This document shows, in pieces, positions 33,821-40,763 of a stretch of DNA of 64,000 nt; the stretch's first letter is position 1; every line of letters starts with the position of its first letter. The stretch covers positions 78,358-142,357 of the forward strand of contig CAZOJI010000004.1 in NCBI GenBank assembly GCA_964580055.1, in the 5' to 3' direction. The translations under genes and the position numbers were made by a program. Under the pieces are notes generated by a model. It saw only the letters and a list, made by a program, of their open reading frames with translations. It had not been told where the DNA came from and ran no database searches. The stretch comes from JBDGYW01 sp964580055 (GTDB taxonomy: Bacteria > Gemmatimonadota > Gemmatimonadetes > Gemmatimonadales > GWC2-71-9).

Positions 33821-34471
33821 CTATCTCGTCAGGATCACTATCAACCCCGCAAGGGGGGCGAGCGTACCGATCCAGAAGGCGAACATCCACTTGATGAGGT
33901 CGGCGCGCAGGCCGGTGATTCGTTGATCGAGCTTTGCCTCGACCTGTATCACGTGCGCGCGTAGCTCGACAGCAACCCGTTCGAGCCTCAATTCTATCTC
34001 AGAGAACCTCTGGTCGACGTAGGCCCGCAAACACTCCAGTTGCTTTTCGCCCTTGGCTGCGTGTTCGTCCAACCGCGCCTCGAACGTGTACTGGATTGTG
34101 GCAAGCCGTGTCTCGACCTGGGACTCAAATGCTGCAAGCTGTGTCTCGACCTGGGACTCAAATGCTGCAAGCCGTGTCTCGACCTTGGACTCGAGCGCGG
34201 CAAGCCGTGTTTCGAATTTGGACTCGAGCGCGGAGACTCGTTTCTCGAATTCCGTGGCCACGTGAGTGATCCGCTGCTCCAGGCTTGCCGCGAGCTCCGC
34301 CATCTGCTGCTTCATCGAGGCTTCGAACCGAGCAAAGTTGAGTTCGTTCAACTCACGTAGTTCGGCGCGATATGTGGCGTCCACTTGGTTGAACCAATCC
34401 ACGAGTTCGTTGGCGATTTCGTCGCCCAAGGTCTCGTAAAATCTGCGCGAGAGCCTGGCAGTGACGGGCAT
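33821..34471 (-). CDS. Coiled-coil protein with C-terminal membrane anchor (LA_3696-like)
   Basis: A 216-residue protein: a conserved globular N-terminus (RRFYETLGDEIANELVDWFN), a long coiled coil of 11-residue repeats (LAALESKVETR, LAAFESQVETQ, LAAFESQVETR), and one transmembrane helix at the end (MFAFWIGTLAPLAGLIVIL). I think it belongs to the LA_3696/DUF1640-like group, but the match is from memory. The topology predicts a cytoplasmic coil anchored to the membrane. No function is assigned, and neighbours do not suggest one. Confidence 0.65.
   Translation of the reverse strand: MPVTARLSRRFYETLGDEIANELVDWFNQVDATYRAELRELNELNFARFEASMKQQMAELAASLEQRITHVATEFEKRVSALESKFETRLAALESKVETRLAAFESQVETQLAAFESQVETRLATIQYTFEARLDEHAAKGEKQLECLRAYVDQRFSEIELRLERVAVELRAHVIQVEAKLDQRITGLRADLIKWMFAFWIGTLAPLAGLIVILTR
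34101..34232. repeat. Four tandem 33-base repeats inside the coiled-coil gene
   Basis: Units at 34101-34133, 34134-34166, 34167-34199 and 34200-34232. The first two differ at one base (GCAAGCCGTG versus GCAAGCTGTG); the last two are more diverged. Each encodes one 11-residue hendecad, so copy-number change would alter coil length in frame. Confidence 0.9.
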
Positions 34472-34636
34472 CGGCGGTCTCCTGACAACTTGGTCGCCGC
34501 CATACTAAAACATATGCTCGGCGTGCCGAGTATCAAAGGAATGCCTGAAGTGGCTTGTTGTTGCGTCAACCAATCGCAGTCCACTCAGTATCCTCCCGCG
34601 CCTGTGTTAGGATAGGTGTGGCCAAGAGAATTATGT

Positions 34637-34897
34637 TTACGCGGTTCCTGCCGCGCGGTTTCCTGACAGAAGCCCCTCGACGCTCAAATCCTCATCTGCT
34701 TCCGGCCAGTGAATGCCCTCACCGTCTCCCAGAATCTCCCACCGATCCCGAGCCTCTGAGCTGGCACCAAGAAGTCTGGGAAACCAAACCAGCGGGACTG
34801 TGATCGCTCGGCCATCTGCGAGCCACACCGTCAGCTCGTCGTCGGTGACGGCCACTGAGCGTGCAAGCGGGCGGACCTCAATCGGCGAAGAACTCAT
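34637..34897 (-). CDS. DUF2442 domain protein
   Basis: An 86-residue protein with the DUF2442 pattern: VAVTDDELTVWLADGRAITVPLVWFPRLLGAS, then WEILGDGEGIHWPEADEDLSVEGLL. DUF2442 genes usually follow a DUF4160 gene, and the pair is suspected to be a toxin-antitoxin-like or regulatory module. Here the start overlaps the last codons of a DUF4160-like relic on the same strand. This gene itself looks intact. Confidence 0.85.
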   Translation of the reverse strand: MSSSPIEVRPLARSVAVTDDELTVWLADGRAITVPLVWFPRLLGASSEARDRWEILGDGEGIHWPEADEDLSVEGLLSGNRAAGTA

Positions 34898-35110
34898 CCC
34901 ATGCCTCCATCAGAGTTTGCTGATTCGCAATCACGATGCTCTGAATCGAGCGAAGCCGAGATTCTCTCTGGCTTTCCCGATCCGACAGCAGAAGATATCC
35001 GCGCGTGTCTTTCGTTTGCGGCAGAGAGGGGACCGCCCGAAATCGAACCAGGCGAAAGTGTGGTCTGTACCGGCGAGCCCACCTTCTGATTGCCCTACAC
35101 TGGAGTCGAG
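34878..35110 (-). pseudogene. Frameshifted DUF4160-like gene, partner of the DUF2442 gene
   Basis: The last 21 codons before the stop read SIQSIVIANQQTLMEAWDEFF, a good DUF4160 ending. The preceding part, IGKARENLGFA, matches the family but lies in a different frame, so there is at least one frameshift at about 34935-34955. No intact start is visible upstream, and the rest up to 35210 is poorly conserved. The pair has lost one member. Confidence 0.55.
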
Positions 35111-35241
35111 AAGAAAATGGCCTCGATTTGACAAGACTGCCCCCTACTGTATAACACTTACCGCGTCGATGAACGGGTGGCTGGCTGGTTGCCGTGTTCA
35201 TCGATCCCAAATCGCACTAATCGATCTCGAGGAGTAGAATC

Positions 35242-36294
35242 GTGTTACTGCCGGAAGGACGGTCCCTGGAACTGTCGCGTGAACTGCTTCAGGGCGCAAT
35301 CGACATCCATGTACATGCTGGCCCTCACCTTCGCTCGAGCCCTCGCAGCGTGGACCCGTTTCAGGCGGCGACTCAGGCACGGGACGCCGGGATGCAGGCG
35401 ATCGTGTTCATGGACGTTTTCGAGATGACCAACGGAACGGCCTGGTTGGTCAACCGCGTGGTCCCCGATTTCAAGACCTTCGGCGGGCTCATAATGAACA
35501 CCATCTACGGGGGTGTGAATCCGCGCGCAGTGAAGACGGCGTTGGAATATGGGGACGGTGCCAAGTTCGTCGATTTCGGTGCGCACTCGACTCACTACCA
35601 GGCCGCCCGAGAAGGTCGCGTAATCGAAGGAGAGTTCGTGCCGCTGAGCGAGACCTATCCCAAATTCAAGACGGAAGAGCTTGACCGCGCCATTCGTGTG
35701 CCCATCGATGAGCCGTTGAGCCCTGAGTTGCACGAGATCCTGCAGTTGATCGCGAGCTACCCCGAAACGTATCTGGGAACGGGGCATGTTTCCGTGGAGG
35801 AGGCGGTGCGGGTGGTCGATCTCGCCGTGCAGTACGGCATCGAGAAGGTGCTGGTTTCCAGCAGCGTGACGAAGATCGCCGACCTGGAGAAGCTGCGATA
35901 CATGGCCGACAAGGGGGCCTTCCTGGAGTACACGCTCGCGGCTTACACCCATACGACGCCTATTCCCAAGACTCATTACTACGTTGAGCGTGAGTATTCA
36001 TCCATGGATGAAGGTATGGCCGAAGAGCCTGCCGGCGGCGTAAAGCTGGTGGCCGAGCAGATTCAAGAGCTGGGAGCGGATCACTGCATAATCGGCACTG
36101 ACTTCGGTGTGTACACTCTGCCGCCACCGGTCGAAGGGCTGCGCGAGTTTGTTGCGTGTCTGATGGATCTGGGAATTCCGGTGGACGACATCCGCAAGCT
36201 GGTGAAGATCAATCCGGAGCGGTTGTTGGGACTGGAAAGCCAACAGCGCGAGCCGGGCGAAGGTCGCGAATCGTTGAGACAACTACATGACTGA
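35242..36294 (+). CDS. Cytoplasmic DUF6282-type metal-dependent hydrolase
   Basis: A 350-residue paralogue of the protein at 32362, about half identical by eye but without a signal peptide. The metal motif IDIHVHAGPHLRSSPRSVDP, the FVDFGAHSTHY stretch, LGTGHVSVEEA and CIIGTDFGVYTLPPPVEGL are shared. One difference is VLVSSSVTKIAD where the exported copy has VAHVARND, so a likely metal-ligand His is absent. The GTG start has a GAGGAG site. It overlaps the next gene by eight bases, so it acts with the uptake genes that follow. Confidence 0.75.
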   Translation: MLLPEGRSLELSRELLQGAIDIHVHAGPHLRSSPRSVDPFQAATQARDAGMQAIVFMDVFEMTNGTAWLVNRVVPDFKTFGGLIMNTIYGGVNPRAVKTALEYGDGAKFVDFGAHSTHYQAAREGRVIEGEFVPLSETYPKFKTEELDRAIRVPIDEPLSPELHEILQLIASYPETYLGTGHVSVEEAVRVVDLAVQYGIEKVLVSSSVTKIADLEKLRYMADKGAFLEYTLAAYTHTTPIPKTHYYVEREYSSMDEGMAEEPAGGVKLVAEQIQELGADHCIIGTDFGVYTLPPPVEGLREFVACLMDLGIPVDDIRKLVKINPERLLGLESQQREPGEGRESLRQLHD

Positions 36295-37717
36295 ACAGCC
36301 ACGTAAGAGACTGACGGTACTGCAGCCTCGTGCCTACGTGGGTGATCCCCACGTCATGAGCGATGACAGGAGTCGTCTCAGTATCCTGTTTTCGATGTAC
36401 GAGTCGCTGGTTCGCCGGGATCGCACCGGTGCCTATTACCCGGCTCTGGCCGGAAGCTGGAGTGTGGAAGAGGATGCGCGGACCTGGAGGTTCGTGCTGC
36501 GCGAAGGGGTGAGGTTCCACAACGGGGATTCCCTGGAGGGCGGGGACGTATTGGAGACGCTGGAGCGTGTGCGTGATCCGGGAATGGGAGGCGAGCTCGG
36601 TACTTCAGGCGTATACAGCAGCTATCTCGACGGCGCCGTCATCAGGGCTCTCGACAAACGCACGGTAGAGGTCGAGATGGCGGAGCCGATGGCGGATCTG
36701 CTGGACCTGCTGGTAGACTTGCCAATCGTTCCGCGGAGTGCCTTGGGAGGACTCCCCGACGAGGCAGTCGGCAGCGGGCCTTACCGTCTGGTGGAGGCCG
36801 GCACAGACGTGGTCGTCATGGAGACCTTCGCCGATTACTGGGCCGGCCGTCCGGAAAAGGCTGAGGTGTACTGGAAGGGCGTTGAGGACGCAGAGCAACG
36901 CGTTGTGCTCCTGCTCGCAAACGAAGCCGACATCATCTCTGACGTACTCCCCGAGAGCCGCTCCACAATCCAGGACTCTGCTGAAGCCGAATTGGTGTCG
37001 GCGCAGAGCAGCGTGTGCGCCATCTTCATCTGCAATGTCAACTCGGGAGTGTGCGCGGACAAGAGAATACGCAGGGCGCTCAACTATGCCCTGGATGTTG
37101 AAGACCTCATAAACACCGTAATGCATGGGGCGGCGCAGTCTCTCAACGGCCCACTCACTCCTTTGCACTTCGGCTACGATCCTGTCCCTCCCTACCCGCA
37201 CGATCCGGATATGGCGAGAACGCTGCTGGCCGGAGCCGGGCATCCCAACGGAATTGAGCTCGTGTTGGACGTTCCCACGACGCTGCCCGACGAAGCAACG
37301 GTGCTGGCGCAGCACATGGCCGAGCAGTACGCTCGAGCCGGCATTGTGACCGAGATAAGAGAATTCTCAGATCGTGCAGCCTACGCCGAGATGGTGCGGG
37401 ACAAGCAGATGGATGATGCGGCTTGCTTCGATTCGAGTCCCCTGAGCACCTATCGGATACTTCGCGAGAAGCTCCATTCCGGCGTCGCCGGTCCATGGTG
37501 GCAGGGGTACGTCAATCCAAGCCTCGATGCTCTGATCGACAAAGCCCGAGGAACCTGTGAAATAGAGCAGCGTCGAGATCTCTATCGTCAGGCTTATCGG
37601 ATTGTCCGCGACGACGCTCCCTGGATCTTCCTCTACAACCCGACCCTATTTTGGGGCGTCGGAGCAAATGCCCGGACCTTCGCGCCGAGTGTCGAAGGTC
37701 TGATTCGACCTTGGTGA
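36287..37717 (+). CDS. Dipeptide/oligopeptide-type substrate-binding protein (SBP_bac_5) lacking a signal peptide
   Basis: A 476-residue protein covering the whole SBP_bac_5 domain: YESLVRRDRTGAYYPALAGSWSV near the start, then FVLREGVRFHNGDSLEGGDV, RIRRALNYALDVEDLI and the C-terminal IVRDDAPWIFLYNP. Such proteins normally sit in the periplasm and feed ABC transporters. Here the domain begins within ten residues of the ATG with no hydrophobic leader, and no ABC permease or ATPase is nearby. It overlaps the DUF6282 gene and is ten bases before a TRAP system. It may be cytoplasmic, perhaps a ligand sensor; that is inference. Confidence 0.8.
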   Translation: MTEQPRKRLTVLQPRAYVGDPHVMSDDRSRLSILFSMYESLVRRDRTGAYYPALAGSWSVEEDARTWRFVLREGVRFHNGDSLEGGDVLETLERVRDPGMGGELGTSGVYSSYLDGAVIRALDKRTVEVEMAEPMADLLDLLVDLPIVPRSALGGLPDEAVGSGPYRLVEAGTDVVVMETFADYWAGRPEKAEVYWKGVEDAEQRVVLLLANEADIISDVLPESRSTIQDSAEAELVSAQSSVCAIFICNVNSGVCADKRIRRALNYALDVEDLINTVMHGAAQSLNGPLTPLHFGYDPVPPYPHDPDMARTLLAGAGHPNGIELVLDVPTTLPDEATVLAQHMAEQYARAGIVTEIREFSDRAAYAEMVRDKQMDDAACFDSSPLSTYRILREKLHSGVAGPWWQGYVNPSLDALIDKARGTCEIEQRRDLYRQAYRIVRDDAPWIFLYNPTLFWGVGANARTFAPSVEGLIRPW

Positions 37718-37727
37718 ACAGAGACCA

Positions 37728-38840
37728 TTGAAGAAGCCGTTCGTTACACGCTGTCGGTTGTATGATGCTCGCCGCTCGCTGCAAGCTCTTGGCTGCACTC
37801 TGCACGCTGCACGCTGCGTGCTGCTCGTTCTTCTAATTCAGCCGGCGTGCACTCCCCGTACCGATTCGGACGTCGAGTGGGTTGCCAGGTTCTCTCATGT
37901 TTACCAGACCAACTCCGACTATCAGCTCATGGCGGAGCGGTTCAGGGACCTCATGTATGATCGAACCGATGGCCGGTTTCAGGTAAAGATCTTTCCATCC
38001 GGCCAATTGGGCGGTGAACGGGTCGCCTTCGAGCAACTTCAAGCGGGTGCTCAAGAGATGGCGATAAGCGGAACGCCGGTCCTATCTGGATGGGTTCCCG
38101 AGGGCCAGGTGTTCGACTTGCCGTTCTTGTTCCAGACGCGCGATCAAGGGCTGGGGGTACTCAACGGAAGCGTGGGTGACTGGTGGAGACAGCTTCTGCT
38201 GGAGAAGACCGGTATAAGATCTCTGGGCTTCCTCGATTATGGGTTTCGGCACGTCTACAACCGCAAGCACCCGGTAACGGAGCCTGCGGATCTCTCCGGA
38301 CTCAAGCTGCGCGTGCTTCAGAGCCGCACCTATATCTCGGCGTACGAGGCGTTCGGCGTTCAGGCTACACCGATGAACTACGGCGAGGTGTACTCGGCTA
38401 TGCAGCAGGGAGTCATCGATGGCGGAGAAGCGAACGTCATCGGTTACATGACCAGTCGTCTCAACGAGGTAGGCCGGTTCTTCAGCTTCACGGCGATAAC
38501 CTACAATCCCATCACTCTTCTCATAAACGAACGCTTCTATCAGAGCCTCCCCGAGGAGGTCAAGGAGACCTTGACGGTCGCGGCAACGGAGTCTCTGGGG
38601 TATCAGAAGATGGTGGCTCGGGAGATGGAGGCCGAGGCTCTCGAGCAGATGAAGGCTTCAGGGGTTACGGTGACCTACCCGCCTGCCGCGCCGTTTGTCC
38701 CCGTCGTCCGACCAACGGTTTGGCAGGATTTGGCGGAGCGTTTGCCCGGCGGCAGGGTTTTGCTCGAGTGGCTCGAGCGAGAAATCGACCGAACTCCAGT
38801 GGCAGAGGGAGCTGATGCTACGCTTCTTGAAGAGCGTTAA
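37728..38840 (+). CDS. TRAP transporter substrate-binding protein (DctP family), lipoprotein
   Basis: A 370-residue solute receptor. After a signal sequence with lipobox-like IQPAC (Cys41), the domain shows DRTDGRFQVKIFPSGQLGGER, then PADLSGLKLRVLQSRTYISAYEAFG with the conserved Arg that binds a carboxylate, and MQQGVIDGGEANVIGY. It captures an organic acid for the DctQM permease. The start is TTG at 37728, the only one giving a charged N-region; the leader is encoded by a low-complexity GCTGCACTCTGCACG-type tract. It overlaps dctQ by 26 bases. Confidence 0.88.
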   Translation: MKKPFVTRCRLYDARRSLQALGCTLHAARCVLLVLLIQPACTPRTDSDVEWVARFSHVYQTNSDYQLMAERFRDLMYDRTDGRFQVKIFPSGQLGGERVAFEQLQAGAQEMAISGTPVLSGWVPEGQVFDLPFLFQTRDQGLGVLNGSVGDWWRQLLLEKTGIRSLGFLDYGFRHVYNRKHPVTEPADLSGLKLRVLQSRTYISAYEAFGVQATPMNYGEVYSAMQQGVIDGGEANVIGYMTSRLNEVGRFFSFTAITYNPITLLINERFYQSLPEEVKETLTVAATESLGYQKMVAREMEAEALEQMKASGVTVTYPPAAPFVPVVRPTVWQDLAERLPGGRVLLEWLEREIDRTPVAEGADATLLEER

Positions 38841-39306
38841 TCGCCGAGCGGTAGCCGTCGAGCGGCTGCTTGCCGGCAGTCTGGTCCTGACGGTCTTCTT
38901 GGTAGTGCTGTTGCAGGTCATCATGCGCTACCTCTTACAACGCCCCAACCCGTGGACCGAAGAGCTTTCTCGATTCGGCTTCATCTGGGTTTCGATGATC
39001 GGGGCAGCGCTTGCCGTGGAGCTCCGCACCCACTTCGTCTTCGACCAGCTCGTGGGGCTTTTGACGCCCAAGCTGCAGAAGCTGGCACGTGTTTGCTCAA
39101 CTGCCTTCGTTGCCGCAATGGCCGTCGGCCTAATCGTGTTCGGTCTCCAGCTCGTTTTGCTAGCTGACTCCCAACGCTCAGCCGCGCTCAACCTTCCAGT
39201 AAGCTGGATCTACGCCTCGGTGCCGGTGGCCGGTCTGCTGATGCTTCTTCACATAGCCGCGGCACTCGATTGGGTGTTGAAAGGCCCACGGGAAGACAAG
39301 AACTGA
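38815..39306 (+). CDS. TRAP transporter small permease (DctQ family)
   Basis: A 163-residue membrane protein with four predicted helices. The conserved WTEELSRFGFIWVSMIGAALAVELRTHF segment spans the end of helix two and helix three. The DctQ subunit helps the large permease couple to the receptor. I set the start at ATG 38815, where MLRFLKSVNRRAV begins; the longer frame lies within dctP. Its stop overlaps the ATG of dctM. Confidence 0.9.
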   Translation: MLRFLKSVNRRAVAVERLLAGSLVLTVFLVVLLQVIMRYLLQRPNPWTEELSRFGFIWVSMIGAALAVELRTHFVFDQLVGLLTPKLQKLARVCSTAFVAAMAVGLIVFGLQLVLLADSQRSAALNLPVSWIYASVPVAGLLMLLHIAAALDWVLKGPREDKN

Positions 39307-40580
39307 TGGCTGTACTCCTGTTCGCCGTCTTCGTTCTGCTCGTGCTGCTGAGTGTGCCGATTGCCTTTGCCCTGATCGGCACCGCGGCGGTGATCCTGGG
39401 AATCGGTGAGAGCACGCCTCTCGTTATCGCACCACAGCAGATCGTGGCCGGTATGGACTCATTCCCGATGCTCGCCGTGCCGCTGTTCATCCTCGCCGGC
39501 TTCATCATGGAGTTCGGCGGGATCAGCAGGCGCCTGGTGACCCTGGCCTATTCGCTCGTCGGGCATCTGCACGGAGGACTCGGCCAGGTCGTCGTGCTCG
39601 CCGAGACATTCTTCGCCGGGGTCTCGGGATCGACGTCGGCGCAAGCGGCTGTGATCGGCGGGATAATGATCCCTCAGCTCACCGAGAAGGGTTATTCGCG
39701 TCCGCGAGCCACGGCCATAGTGGGAGCTGCTTGCGCCATGGGCATCTTGATCCCGCCGGGGATCGTCATGGTCATCTACGGGGTCATGGCGAGCGTTTCC
39801 ATAGGTGAACTCTTCGTGGCTTGTCTGGTACCCGGCCTGTTGATGGCATTCGGCTTGATGTTGCAGATCGGTTTGCAGGCGCGGCAGCAAGCCTGGCCGC
39901 GCGGCCAACGAGCGACGAGGGGCACCACCGCGCGTGCGGCCCTGGATGCTGCCCTGCCGCTCCTCTTGGTTGTGATCATCCTCGGCGGAATCAGGTTCGG
40001 CATCTTCACGCCGACGGAGGCCGCAGCCGTGGCCGTGGCCTATGCTCTCGTGCTCAGCGCGTTCTACGGCTCACTTACGGCCGAGCGGTTGTGGCGAGAG
40101 CTGCTGCGGACCGCCCAGCTCTCGGGCATGGTGCTCTTCGTAGTAGGCGCGGCTCAACTCTTGTCGTGGGTTCTGGCGGTCGAGCAGGTCCCGCAGAACA
40201 TGGCGGCAGCGGCAGCGGACCTCGGCGGAGGCAGGATCGGGTTCCTCTTGCTCACCATAATCATCTTCCTGCCACTGGGAGCGATACTGGAAGGAGTGCC
40301 GGCGGTCGTTTTGCTCACCCCCATCTTGTTGCCGGTCGCAAAGCAGTTGGGGATCGATCCGGTTCACTATGGTGTGGTGATCTGCGCGACGCAGGGCATA
40401 TCGGTATTCATGCCGCCGGTGGGCGTGAGTCTGCTCGTCACGTGTTCCGTCGGGCAGGTTTCACCTGCGGCCGTTGCAAAGCCAATTACCCCTTACCTGA
40501 TATTGTTGTTGGCCTTCACGCTGCTCGTCACGCTCGTTCCGGAAATCGTACTCTTCCTTCCGCGGGTGCTGGGGTACTGA
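39306..40580 (+). CDS. TRAP transporter large permease (DctM family)
   Basis: A 424-residue polytopic permease with about eleven or twelve helices, using a sodium gradient. Family motifs include IPLFILAGF-like VPLFILAGFIMEFGGISRRLV, ETFFAGVSGSTSAQAAVIGGIMIP, GILIPPGIVMVIYG and the late FMPPVGVSLLVT. It completes a P-Q-M TRAP system with all three subunits intact. The substrate is unknown; the clustered DUF6282 hydrolases may act on it or make it. Confidence 0.94.
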   Translation: MAVLLFAVFVLLVLLSVPIAFALIGTAAVILGIGESTPLVIAPQQIVAGMDSFPMLAVPLFILAGFIMEFGGISRRLVTLAYSLVGHLHGGLGQVVVLAETFFAGVSGSTSAQAAVIGGIMIPQLTEKGYSRPRATAIVGAACAMGILIPPGIVMVIYGVMASVSIGELFVACLVPGLLMAFGLMLQIGLQARQQAWPRGQRATRGTTARAALDAALPLLLVVIILGGIRFGIFTPTEAAAVAVAYALVLSAFYGSLTAERLWRELLRTAQLSGMVLFVVGAAQLLSWVLAVEQVPQNMAAAAADLGGGRIGFLLLTIIIFLPLGAILEGVPAVVLLTPILLPVAKQLGIDPVHYGVVICATQGISVFMPPVGVSLLVTCSVGQVSPAAVAKPITPYLILLLAFTLLVTLVPEIVLFLPRVLGY

Positions 40581-40763
40581 ATGAAAGCTGCAACGTGACG
40601 GGAGGCTCGCGATGGCCAATGGTTTCTCGGTCGCAGCCTACCTTTTAGTCTCCGCTTCACCGGCCGCTTATTCATTGTCCCTGTCCCAAGCACTATGTTG
40701 TCCCCTGTCGTCACGTGACGTCGAATCTCTTGTGCCCGGTTACAGTAGACGGAGGATCTCAGA

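Noticed and set aside
33821..34471. Phage tail-fibre or collagen-like interpretation of the repeats
   Set aside because: The repeat period is eleven residues with coiled-coil polarity and a C-terminal membrane helix; no phage genes are nearby.
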